Shown here: piece by piece, positions 34,749 through 42,435 of the stretch | Layout: every line of letters starts with the position of its first letter | How positions within the stretch are numbered: the first letter of the stretch is position 1 | Assembly (NCBI RefSeq): GCF_001613005.1 | Contig: NZ_BDBN01000074.1 | Coordinates: 1-53,968 of the forward strand | Reading direction: 5' to 3' | DNA length: 53,968 nt | Origin: Nocardia nova NBRC 15556 | GTDB lineage: Bacteria > Actinomycetota > Actinomycetes > Mycobacteriales > Mycobacteriaceae | Translations under genes and position numbers: made by a program | The notes under the pieces: generated by a model | Database searches by the model: none | What the model was told of the DNA's origin: nothing | What the model saw: only the letters and a program-made list of their open reading frames with translations

Positions 34749-35783
34749 CTACGGCTCCTCTCGCAGCAAGGGGATCACCGGTGCGAAAGCATCCATCTGG
34801 GTCGGAAACACTCCGACATAGGACATCGATGTCAATCGCCGCACGTTACGGATCTGCTCGGCGATCTCCTCGAATGTGCCGATGGCCACATAGGGCGAAT
34901 TCAGGATGTCTTCCACCGACAGCTGGACATCGACCTCGAGATCCGGGTGCAAACCCTTGTCAAGGGCGGCCAACGCCATCTCGGCCGTGCGCTCGCGATC
35001 GTCGGTGATCACGACGGCGGTGATGGTCCAGTTGAGTTCGATGTCGGGGAACCGGTCCCCGGCGGCCTCCTTGATGAGATTCACCTTCTCGATGGTCTTC
35101 TCGAGGGTGATTCCCGACAGCAGGCCCTTACCGGTCTTGGTCGTGCGCGGCACGACCGAGATGATGTCGGCGTGCTTGGCGGCCAGCCGCAGCATCTTGG
35201 GGCCGCCACCGCCGGTCACCAGCGGCGGGCGCGGGCCCTGCCGCGGCCGCGGCGTGCCCTTGATGCCGCGCACCTGATAGTGCTTGCCCTCGAAATGGCA
35301 TTCCTGCCCGCGCAGGAGCACATCGAGAATGGTCAGCGCCTCGTCCAGCTTCTCCAACCGCACGCCCGGCGATTCGTAGGGCAGGCCGGCGGCTTCGAAT
35401 TCGCTCTTGATCCAGCCCGCGCCGACGCCGAGTTCCAGCCGCCCGCGCGAGAGCACGTCGATGGTCGCGGCGTCCTTGGCCAGCACCACCGGATGCCGGA
35501 AACCGTTGGCCAGCACCGAGGTTCCGATCCGGATGCGGTCGGTGGCCACGGCCAGCGCGCCGAGCGCGGCGATCGGCCCGACCTGGGGGCCGAGGTGGTC
35601 CGGAATCGCGAAGGAGTCGTATCCGTATTCCTCGGCCTGCTGGGCGAGCTTGACGAATTTCCGCGCACCGCCCTCCTGCTGATTTCCTTCACCGGCAGCA
35701 GCGAATCGGAACGCGCGCGCCGGAACACCCAGCGCTGTCATCTCGACACCGCTGGTCGCGCCGGCGGCGGCGGCTTCTGTCAT
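34749..35783 (-). CDS. LLM-class (luciferase-like) F420-dependent oxidoreductase
   Basis: A 344-residue TIM-barrel luciferase-like monooxygenase family protein of the F420-using type (FRFAAAGEGNQQ, FAIPDHLGPQVGP, RIRIGTSVLANGFRHPVVLAKDAAT in pieces, LDVLSRGRLELGVGAGW, GGGGPKMLRLAAKHADI). It resembles a TIGR03621-type subfamily by memory. Members use F420H2 or FMNH2 to act on varied substrates; nothing fixes the substrate here. The ATG at 35783 gives the family's length; the open frame to 35912 is less likely. It is inserted between the cutinase-like gene and fadD32, which adjoin in M. tuberculosis, with spacers of 138 and 242 bases, so co-transcription is uncertain. Confidence 0.88.
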   Translation of the reverse strand: MTEAAAAGATSGVEMTALGVPARAFRFAAAGEGNQQEGGARKFVKLAQQAEEYGYDSFAIPDHLGPQVGPIAALGALAVATDRIRIGTSVLANGFRHPVVLAKDAATIDVLSRGRLELGVGAGWIKSEFEAAGLPYESPGVRLEKLDEALTILDVLLRGQECHFEGKHYQVRGIKGTPRPRQGPRPPLVTGGGGPKMLRLAAKHADIISVVPRTTKTGKGLLSGITLEKTIEKVNLIKEAAGDRFPDIELNWTITAVVITDDRERTAEMALAALDKGLHPDLEVDVQLSVEDILNSPYVAIGTFEEIAEQIRNVRRLTSMSYVGVFPTQMDAFAPVIPLLREEP

Positions 35784-35921
35784 GAACTCTCTGCTCCTGG
35801 CTGTGCGGATGTGCGCTGTGGCGCGATCATCGCTGCACTTTACAGCCTTCACCAAAATCTGAGTGACCCTCGGGTTTACCTTTTTCCCGGGAGCTCCGGC
35901 GACCGCGGTCACCGCTGGTCG

Positions 35922-36914
35922 TCAGCCGTGCGCCGGGTGGGGCGCGTCCTTGATCAGCCCCTCGGCCCAGGCGGCCGCCCATTGGGTGGCAGTGGTGCCC
36001 TGATCGTCCACCTGGAAGGTGTTGTAGAGGCTGTGCACCGGATTGCCCACGGCATGGACCAGGGTCATCAGGCTGGGCACGATATTCACCGGATTCAACG
36101 CCTGCTGCGGGGCGTCGCAGATCAGATCCCCGGGCGCGCAGATGGTGTTCGTGCGCCCGGCCAGCGAACCGAAACCGGCACGTGGCCCCGTCATGGTGAT
36201 GCCCGGAACCGACAGGCCCTTCAGCGCGACCTCCGCGCCCACACCCGGCGGGGAGACCCCGATCTCACCGGCCTGTCCGGGCCCGTTCACGCGACGGCCG
36301 TCGGCGATCAGCGTCACACCGAGAACCTGGTCGGCGGCGACCGGTCCCTGCCCGGCGCCGATCTGTGCCGCGATATCACCCGCGATCACGGCGCCCTGCG
36401 AGAATCCGGCGATCACATAGTTGGTGAGCGGGCAGTTCTTCGACATATCGGTGAGTTCCGCCAGCGCACGCTGCGTGCCCTCGGACCGGCTGTTGTTGTA
36501 GGACGATTGACCGTCCGGCGGAAGCGCGATCGGATTGGAGAATTGCGCGACGTAGGGGACGGTGTAGACGTCGAGCCGGGACTCCGGGAACTGCTGGCGC
36601 ACCGGATTGGTCACATGCAGCATCAACGACGCCGGATTGGCCGTCGGATCGCGCGGGTCGTCGTTGCTGTTCGACTCCCAGGTGCCGGGAATCGCCAGTA
36701 ACTGCACATCCGGGCAGGAGGCCGGCTGGCTGCTGGGCTTACCGGGCTTCGGCGGTCCCGGCTTCGGGACGTGCAGCCGGCCCGCGAGCACGAACCACAG
36801 CACCAGCGCCACGATCGCCACCAGGACCGCGATCAGCACGAACAGCAGACAGCCCGGCCGCCGGTTGCGGCCGGGACCGCCCGCGGCGTATCCGGAACGT
36901 CGTCGCGCGTTCAC
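35922..36914 (-). CDS. Cutinase-family envelope lipase/thioesterase, likely Rv3802c (Culp6) homologue
   Basis: A 330-residue membrane-anchored cutinase-like hydrolase. Basic N terminus, one TM helix (about 21-45), a Pro-rich linker (PKPGPPKPGKP), then the catalytic domain: nucleophile Ser172 in GFSQG, Asp in CAPGDLICDAP (about 263-267), His about 294 in NPVHSLYNTF, and paired cysteines for disulfides. In M. tuberculosis the homologue next to fadD32 is an essential phospholipase/thioesterase linked to mycolate metabolism, so an exported envelope role is likely. The start is GTG 36914, overlapping the stop of the DUF732 lipoprotein gene by four bases, so the two are translationally coupled. Confidence 0.9.
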   Translation of the reverse strand: MNARRRSGYAAGGPGRNRRPGCLLFVLIAVLVAIVALVLWFVLAGRLHVPKPGPPKPGKPSSQPASCPDVQLLAIPGTWESNSNDDPRDPTANPASLMLHVTNPVRQQFPESRLDVYTVPYVAQFSNPIALPPDGQSSYNNSRSEGTQRALAELTDMSKNCPLTNYVIAGFSQGAVIAGDIAAQIGAGQGPVAADQVLGVTLIADGRRVNGPGQAGEIGVSPPGVGAEVALKGLSVPGITMTGPRAGFGSLAGRTNTICAPGDLICDAPQQALNPVNIVPSLMTLVHAVGNPVHSLYNTFQVDDQGTTATQWAAAWAEGLIKDAPHPAHG

Positions 36915-37459
36915 TTGTTGCAGTAGGACTGGGTCGCGACGTCGATGTAGATCTGGCCCGCCTGTTCAACCGACATCTTCTGCGGATCGAAGGACGGGTC
37001 GGTGCCCGCCATCGCGTTCACGAACGTCTTGACCTCCTGATCGGAGGCGCCGCTCGCCTTGCTCTGGCAGACGTAGTTGGCCGCGGTGATCGCGATGTCC
37101 GGGCTGGACGGATTCACCCCGCGCTTCTTCAACTCGTCCAGATAGGCCTGATCCTTCGCCGACAGCTGCGTGTTGTCACCCGAGTTCGGCTGCGCCGGCT
37201 CCGGACGCTCGTTCGCGGTGCTGGTGGCCGGGGCCTGTTCCTGGGTCGGCTCGGGCGCCGCCGGCGCGCTGTTCGGCGCACTCTGCGCGGGCGCGACCGT
37301 GGCGGTCGTGGTGGAGGGCTTCAACGTGGGCGTGCTCGACGCCGTGGAATCGTTACCGCCGCAGGCGGCCAGTAGTCCCGTGGCCGCCAGCGCGACCATG
37401 ATGCCGGCGACCTTGCCACCGGCGATGTACCGTTCTCCGACCGGACGGGTCCGAAGCAT
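36911..37459 (-). CDS. Probable lipoprotein with DUF732 domain
   Basis: A 182-residue secreted protein. An Arg-rich N terminus and hydrophobic stretch end in the lipobox LAAC with Cys33, predicting lipidation and anchoring outside the membrane. A Pro/Thr/Ser/Ala-rich, probably disordered linker of about 65 residues follows. The C-terminal domain of about 80 residues (DQAYLDELKKRGV, AANYVCQ, YCNK at the end, with two cysteines likely bonded) fits DUF732, a small helical secreted domain common in mycolata with no known activity. Four-base overlap with the downstream cutinase gene suggests joint function. The ATG at 37459 has GAGGA nine bases upstream. Confidence 0.85.
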   Translation of the reverse strand: MLRTRPVGERYIAGGKVAGIMVALAATGLLAACGGNDSTASSTPTLKPSTTTATVAPAQSAPNSAPAAPEPTQEQAPATSTANERPEPAQPNSGDNTQLSAKDQAYLDELKKRGVNPSSPDIAITAANYVCQSKASGASDQEVKTFVNAMAGTDPSFDPQKMSVEQAGQIYIDVATQSYCNK

Positions 37460-37592
37460 GAATCGTGTCCTCGATCTAGTTCGCTGAGGGCTAGAACTCC
37501 TAGCAGGTCGCGCTCCAGGTTAACGGCAACCGGCGCGGACAGGGATCCCATGGCCGGAACCCTCATCAACCACTTAAAGGTGATTTATCGCC

Positions 37593-39461
37593 CTAGGCTC
37601 CGTGTACCTCGGGCGGTTTGCCGTCGCGCACGACGACGAATCCGGTCTGGAAATTCTGCTGCACGCCCCCGGGAACCGGGAACTCGTCGCTGATGGGGTA
37701 GCCGAGCTTGCCGTTCTCGAAGCCCTGCTGCCCCCACGCGTCCATGATCGGGCCGTTGCGCACGGCCCATGCCCCCGAGAGCGGACTCCAGTAGATGTTG
37801 CCGCCCTCGAACTTGCTGTAGCGGCCCAGATCCTTGGTCGGCTGTTCCTCGGCGGCCGGGAAACCGAGCCAGCTGTTCTCGAAGCCCATCTGCGCGTACT
37901 TACCGAGGATCAGGCCCTGCACCCGGTGCGCCCCGGTCTTGTCGCTGAAGTACATCGGACCGCCCTGGAAGCCCTGCACCACGCCGTCCTTGTTCGGCGT
38001 TTTGGCCTCCGGCCCGGTCGGATAGCCGGCGGGGCCACGTTCGAAGCCCTGCCGCTCCCATTCGGCGAGAATCGCCCCGCGGATCACCTGGGCGCCGGTC
38101 TGCGGCGTCCAATAGACCGAACCGCCCTGGAAGGTCTGGAAACGGCCCTGACCGTCCGGCAGTGGCTGTTCGGCGGCGGTGGGCAAGCCCAGCGGGCCGC
38201 CCGGTCCGGACGTCGCCTGGTAGGTCCCGCCGATCGCTCCCGCGACGGCATGCGCGCCGGTGGTCTGCGACCAGAACATCCGGCCGCCCTTGAAGTCCTG
38301 CGCGCTGCCGTTGGTCACCTGGTATTCGCCGGTGACGCAGTCACCCAGCCACTTGTCGATCTGCACGGCCGCGGCGACCGCGCCGTTCACCGCGCAGGCG
38401 GGTTTGTCGGCCTCCACGCCGAGCGCGGCCGCGGCCTGGGGCCAGGACTGACGCATCTCGAAATCCCAGTACGGCCACGAATGTGTGCCGGAGGGGCGGT
38501 AATTGGCCTGGACCGGAATCGACAGCTTGTTCAGCTTGTCGACGAAGTTCTGACTGGTCAGCCGGGACAGCATTTCCAGGCCCATCCCGGCGTAATTGGT
38601 GCTGATGCCCGGGATGTCGGAGGGCTTGTCGTAGGCGCCGGTGGTGCCGCTGCCGGCGGAAACGTACAGGCTGATGCCCTTGAGCTTGGGCGCCAGCTGA
38701 TACGGATCGTGTTCGGACCACTCGGCATTCGTCGGCGGACCCCACATGGCGTTGGCGTCGAATCCGCCGGCGTCGCGCATCGCGAACATGATCGCCTGTG
38801 GCATACCGACACTCGTGGTGGTCAGGAAGCCCGAATACGAGGCCGCGTACTTCACCCAGCCGGGATTGCGGCCGGCCAGGAACATCGCGGCCGTACCGCC
38901 CATCGAAAGCCCCTCGACGCCACGGGCATCGGTGGCGCGCCACTGGTTCTCCAGCAGGGGCGGCAATTCCTTGGTCAGGAAGGTTTCCCACTTGTAGTTC
39001 TTGCCGTTGTCCTGCTGCACCCAGTCGGAATAGAAGCTCGACTGGCCGCCGATGGGCAGCACCACGGTGACGTTCTTGTCCGCGTAGAAGTCGACGGCCC
39101 CGGCATCCTTGGTCCAGCCGCTCTCGTCGTCCTGAGCGCGCAGGCCGTCGAGCATGAACAGCAGTGGAAATCGCGCGTCCGGGCGGGAATTCCAGTCGCG
39201 GGCCAGCAGTAGTTGCACCTGGACGGGTGAACCCATGGACGGCGAATTCACCCACAGAGCGACGCGGCGATCGGTCAGCCAGACGACCTTCTCGATCACC
39301 GCCCCGGCCGGTGCGGGCACCGCGGCGGGTTCGGCGAATGCCGGCAGCGGTGCGACGCTGATTCCGGAAGCCATCGGCACGACCACGGCAGCGGCCAGCA
39401 TCGCGAGTCGTCGACGGCCCCAGCGGCCGCGACGAACCGTCCCCCGTCTACCAGATGCCAC
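37593..39461 (-). CDS. Mycolyltransferase with C-terminal LGFP repeats
   Basis: A 622-residue secreted protein. An Arg-rich leader and hydrophobic segment ending near AFAEPA form a signal peptide. The antigen 85-type alpha/beta-hydrolase domain follows: LLFMLDGLRAQDD, VVLPIGGQSSFYSDW, nucleophile Ser about 186 in GLSMGGTAA, and His in GTHSWPYW. After it come four full LGFP-type repeats (GPLGLPT, GPAGYPT, SWLGFPA, GKLGYPI) and a partial one, thought to bind cell-wall glycan. The enzyme should transfer mycolates to arabinogalactan or trehalose. Architecture resembles corynebacterial PS1-type mycolyltransferases. The start is uncertain: GTG at 39461 or 39470; a frame to 39548 is open but looks non-coding. 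Confidence 0.88.
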   Translation of the reverse strand: MASGRRGTVRRGRWGRRRLAMLAAAVVVPMASGISVAPLPAFAEPAAVPAPAGAVIEKVVWLTDRRVALWVNSPSMGSPVQVQLLLARDWNSRPDARFPLLFMLDGLRAQDDESGWTKDAGAVDFYADKNVTVVLPIGGQSSFYSDWVQQDNGKNYKWETFLTKELPPLLENQWRATDARGVEGLSMGGTAAMFLAGRNPGWVKYAASYSGFLTTTSVGMPQAIMFAMRDAGGFDANAMWGPPTNAEWSEHDPYQLAPKLKGISLYVSAGSGTTGAYDKPSDIPGISTNYAGMGLEMLSRLTSQNFVDKLNKLSIPVQANYRPSGTHSWPYWDFEMRQSWPQAAAALGVEADKPACAVNGAVAAAVQIDKWLGDCVTGEYQVTNGSAQDFKGGRMFWSQTTGAHAVAGAIGGTYQATSGPGGPLGLPTAAEQPLPDGQGRFQTFQGGSVYWTPQTGAQVIRGAILAEWERQGFERGPAGYPTGPEAKTPNKDGVVQGFQGGPMYFSDKTGAHRVQGLILGKYAQMGFENSWLGFPAAEEQPTKDLGRYSKFEGGNIYWSPLSGAWAVRNGPIMDAWGQQGFENGKLGYPISDEFPVPGGVQQNFQTGFVVVRDGKPPEVHGA

Positions 39462-39574
39462 ACCTGCCACAGGAGTGTTGTACCGCGCCCGGACGGCTCG
39501 AGGCGGTAGGACGCGCGGACAGCAAACCTGAGAAATCGCAGCGCACAACGCAACCGGCGCCCGCCCGCAACATG

Positions 39575-39609
39575 CCGGCGCCGCGCAGATCAGATCTGCG
39601 CGGCGCCGG
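39575..39609 (-). terminator. Hairpin after the second mycolyltransferase gene
   Basis: A perfect 16-bp stem (39575-39590 with 39594-39609) and 3-base loop, 25 bases beyond the stop at 39635 on the minus strand. It separates this gene from the LGFP gene. Confidence 0.8.
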
Positions 39610-39634
39610 GTTCAGCTGTTGTTACGGCCCTTGA

Positions 39635-40687
39635 TCAGGCGTTCAATGCGGCCAGAATGCCCGTGCGGGCCTTTGCCAGCTCGTCCTGCCAGTAGAGCCA
39701 GGAGTGGGTGCCCGTGGGCGGGAAGTCGTAGGCGGCCGGAATGCCCAGCGAGTCCAGGCGAGCCTTGAACGAGTGGGTGCTGACCATCGAGATCAGCTCG
39801 ATGCCCATGGCGTTACCGGTATTGAACGCACCGACAAGGCCGTTCGGGTGGTCGTACTGACCGGGCAGACCACTGGCGGCCGAGATGTACATCGGCAGAC
39901 CACGCAGCTGCGGCGCGAACACCATCGGGTCCGAACGCAGCCACTGCGGGCTCCACGGCGCGGCCATCGAGTCGACGTTGAAGCGGCCGGCGTCGAGCAT
40001 CATCACGCGAATCGCCTCGCGCATACCGGGGGCGTTCCAGTTCAGCGGACCGGAGAACGAGGCCGCGTACTTGAACTGGTCCCGGTGGAACGCCGCCAGG
40101 CGCAGCGCCGCCGGACCACTCATCGACAGACCGGCGACCGCGTAGTTGGTCCGCGAAACCCCGTAGTTGCTGAGGAAGTCCGGAAGTTCCTTGGTGAGGA
40201 ACGTTTCCCACTTGTAGGTGAACTTCTGGCCGTTGGTGTTGCTCGGGCCCTGCCAGTCGGCGTACCAGCTGGACTGGCCACCCACCGGCATCACCAGGGT
40301 GACGTTGTCGTTGCCGAACATCTGCTGCGCGTTGGTCTCGAACGACCAGGCGTTGCGGTCGTCGCGCGCACGCAGGCCGTCCAGCAGCAGCAGCGCCGCG
40401 TTACCGCCGTTGCGCGCCCACTGCACTTGCACCTTCACGGGCCCCATGCTCGACGGAACCATCAGTTCGTCGTAGCCGCCCGCGGGAGTCTGGTGCACGG
40501 GTGCGTGAACGGGAGCGGCGATGGCGGCCGGGGCCATGATGCCCGCCGCAATCGGGAGTGCCATCGCGGCACCCGCAGCGAGAAGTCGTGTGCGCCAACC
40601 ACGCTGAGCGCCTCGCCGCCCTCTGGGGGCTGACTCCGGCGCGAGCGCCGAATGCGAAACCGGCGCGGCCGACCTGCCGAAACGCAT
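39635..40687 (-). CDS. Mycolyltransferase (antigen 85-like)
   Basis: A 350-residue secreted acyltransferase. A Sec-type leader ends near AAIAAPVHA (about residue 60). The catalytic core has LLLLDGLRARDD, VTLVMPVGGQSSWYADW, nucleophile Ser188 in GLSMSGPAAL and His in GTHSWLYWQ. The nucleophile motif has Ser rather than Gly after the Met, different from its neighbours. It should move mycolates between trehalose monomycolate and arabinan or another trehalose. The ATG at 40687 has a weak GAGAG about ten bases upstream; upstream frame (to 40771) appears untranslated. It is flanked by hairpins and so probably a single-gene transcript. Confidence 0.92.
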   Translation of the reverse strand: MRFGRSAAPVSHSALAPESAPRGRRGAQRGWRTRLLAAGAAMALPIAAGIMAPAAIAAPVHAPVHQTPAGGYDELMVPSSMGPVKVQVQWARNGGNAALLLLDGLRARDDRNAWSFETNAQQMFGNDNVTLVMPVGGQSSWYADWQGPSNTNGQKFTYKWETFLTKELPDFLSNYGVSRTNYAVAGLSMSGPAALRLAAFHRDQFKYAASFSGPLNWNAPGMREAIRVMMLDAGRFNVDSMAAPWSPQWLRSDPMVFAPQLRGLPMYISAASGLPGQYDHPNGLVGAFNTGNAMGIELISMVSTHSFKARLDSLGIPAAYDFPPTGTHSWLYWQDELAKARTGILAALNA

Positions 40688-41010
40688 GGATACTGCTCTC
40701 TTTCTGCTGCTGTCTGCTGTTGTCGCCGCGCCACGACCACTTCCGTCAGCGACGGCATGATCTGCACCCACGTCGAACCCGACCTTTCGACATGAGCGAC
40801 GCCGCGGCTACGAACGGTCACACTTGCGCTCGCTGGACGATATTCGACCGCCCAATCGTTAGCAACACGGACCCCGCCGGGTGGCTGAAATCCGCCCGTG
40901 CGCCATTCGTAATCGTGCAGTGACCCTATCGCGTCCGGCCGGAAATGACAGCGTGAAATGACGAATCAACTACTGCGCCGGTGAATTTCACCAGGAAACA
41001 CCGAACATGG
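40688..41010. other. Intergenic region upstream of the mycolyltransferase at 39635-40687
   Basis: More than 300 bases with no convincing gene. It must carry the promoter of the downstream mycolyltransferase. A GATATTCGA stretch lies near 40840-40850, but no operator or promoter could be named with confidence. Confidence 0.4.
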
Positions 41011-41043
41011 CTCGGGCCCCGGCGGTTTCGGCCGGGGCCCGAG
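41011..41043 (-). terminator. Hairpin after the third mycolyltransferase gene
   Basis: CTCGGGCCCCGGC (41011-41023) pairs with GCCGGGGCCCGAG (41031-41043), a perfect 13-bp GC-rich stem with a 7-base loop. It begins 13 bases beyond the stop at 41057. Confidence 0.8.
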
Positions 41044-41056
41044 ATGTCGCGGATGT

Positions 41057-42151
41057 TCAGCCGATATTCGCCGAAAGGTCCGGAATCATCCGGTATGCCT
41101 CGGCTTGCCAGTTGAACCAGTCGTGCACACCGACATTCGGGAACGAATACACCGCGTTGGTCGCGCCCAGCGTCGCCATCCGCACCTGGAACGCCCGGGT
41201 ATTCGCCAATGCCAGCACCTCCAGCGGCGCACCGCGAATGATGTGGTCGGCGGCCGCCGGCAGTGGCAGGCCCAGGTCCTCCTGCGACGGCACACCGCTG
41301 CCGGCGGCGATCCAGAGCCGGGTGTTGTTCGCGATCAGGCGCGGCGCGAATACGAACGGGTCCATTCGCAACCACTGCGGGCCCCACGGCGGAGCCATCG
41401 AATCGACGTTGTAACCGCCCGCGTCGATCATCGCCATCCGAATCGCCTCCCGCATACCGGGGGCGGAAATGTTCAGATAGCCCGAGAACGATCCGGCGAA
41501 GCTGAACTGGTCCGGGTGATACGCGGCCAGCGTCAGCGCGGCGCTACCACCCATCGACAATCCGAACGCCCCGTTGCGGCTGGCCCGGAACCCGAGCCGA
41601 TCACGCAGGGCATTGCGCAACTGGCCGGTCAGGAACGTCTCCCAGTCATAGCGATAGTCCTTCCCCGGCCCGCCCAGGAATGCCTCGGTCGCACCGGATC
41701 CGGTGTTGGCCGAACCGAAATTGCTCGGCGGGACGCCGAAGAACGAGCTGGGCGCATTCCAGTCGGCGTAGAAACTGGATTGGCCGCCGACCGGCATGAC
41801 CACGTTGATATTCCAGTCGGTCAGCACCTGCGCGACATTCGTCTCGATCTCCCAGCCGTTCAACGTCTGGGGTGCCCGCAGACCGTCGAGCGCGTAGACC
41901 ACGCGATCGGTGTTGCCGTCCTTGGCCCGGAAAATACGGGACTTGACCGCGCCCATCACCGGAGAATCGACCCAGAAGTCGAAGCCCGACGGGTCGAATG
42001 CCGCCGATGCGGTCGCGCCGTTGCCGAGTACCGAAACTCCCAATGGCAGCAACAGTGCCAATGCCATGCCCAGCGCCGAGCGCCTGAGCCGCGAACGCGG
42101 CGCCTGACCAGGCCTTCCTCCGAGCAACGGCTTCCTGCGCGCAATTCGCAT
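41057..42151 (-). CDS. Mycolyltransferase, tandem paralogue A
   Basis: A 364-residue secreted antigen 85-type enzyme. A basic leader and hydrophobic stretch end near ATASA-AFDPSG (about residue 50). The core has VVYALDGLRAPQ, NVVMPVGGQSSFYADW, nucleophile Ser199 in FGLSMGGSAALTLAA and a late GVHDWFNWQ with the catalytic His. A short Gly/Ser/Asn-rich insert (FGSANTGSGATEAF) follows the SFYADW motif. Long blocks are nearly identical to the neighbouring gene at 42436-43545, so they are tandem duplicates. The ATG at 42151 has AAAGG about 11 bases upstream; the open frame to 42286 is Arg/Cys-rich and unlikely to be coding. Confidence 0.92.
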   Translation of the reverse strand: MRIARRKPLLGGRPGQAPRSRLRRSALGMALALLLPLGVSVLGNGATASAAFDPSGFDFWVDSPVMGAVKSRIFRAKDGNTDRVVYALDGLRAPQTLNGWEIETNVAQVLTDWNINVVMPVGGQSSFYADWNAPSSFFGVPPSNFGSANTGSGATEAFLGGPGKDYRYDWETFLTGQLRNALRDRLGFRASRNGAFGLSMGGSAALTLAAYHPDQFSFAGSFSGYLNISAPGMREAIRMAMIDAGGYNVDSMAPPWGPQWLRMDPFVFAPRLIANNTRLWIAAGSGVPSQEDLGLPLPAAADHIIRGAPLEVLALANTRAFQVRMATLGATNAVYSFPNVGVHDWFNWQAEAYRMIPDLSANIG

Positions 42152-42277
42152 CGACACGGCCTTTCGCCAGAAGCGGCGGTCGCAACCGATCCCACACCGC
42201 ACGAACCACCGCTCGTTCCGGACAACACAGACAAAGCGTTTCGGCGAAGGCGCTCGCCGCTGTACTGCAGGGTTCTT

Positions 42278-42296
42278 CGATACCAATCGAGTATCG
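42278..42296. promoter_or_regulatory. Inverted repeat CGATAC-N7-GTATCG upstream of paralogue A
   Basis: CGATAC at 42278-42283 and GTATCG at 42291-42296, about 130 bases upstream of the start at 42151. The same hexamer pair, in the opposite order, occurs upstream of paralogue B. A shared operator is possible but unproven. Confidence 0.35.
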
Positions 42297-42386
42297 GTGA
42301 TCGAGTAGCGCGACCGAATGATTCAACACGGAAATAGTCCGAAAGGTGATCTGCGGCACAGGTCGTCAGGACGGCTCCGCATACGA

Positions 42387-42422
42387 CACAGCCCCGCAGC
42401 GGACATCCGCTGCGGGGCTGTG
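42387..42422 (-). terminator. Hairpin after the fourth mycolyltransferase gene
   Basis: A perfect 17-bp stem (42387-42403 with 42406-42422) around a 2-base centre, extendable outward by a few pairs across a bulge. It starts 14 bases beyond the stop at 42436. Confidence 0.85.
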
Positions 42423-42435
42423 AGTCGTGCTGATA

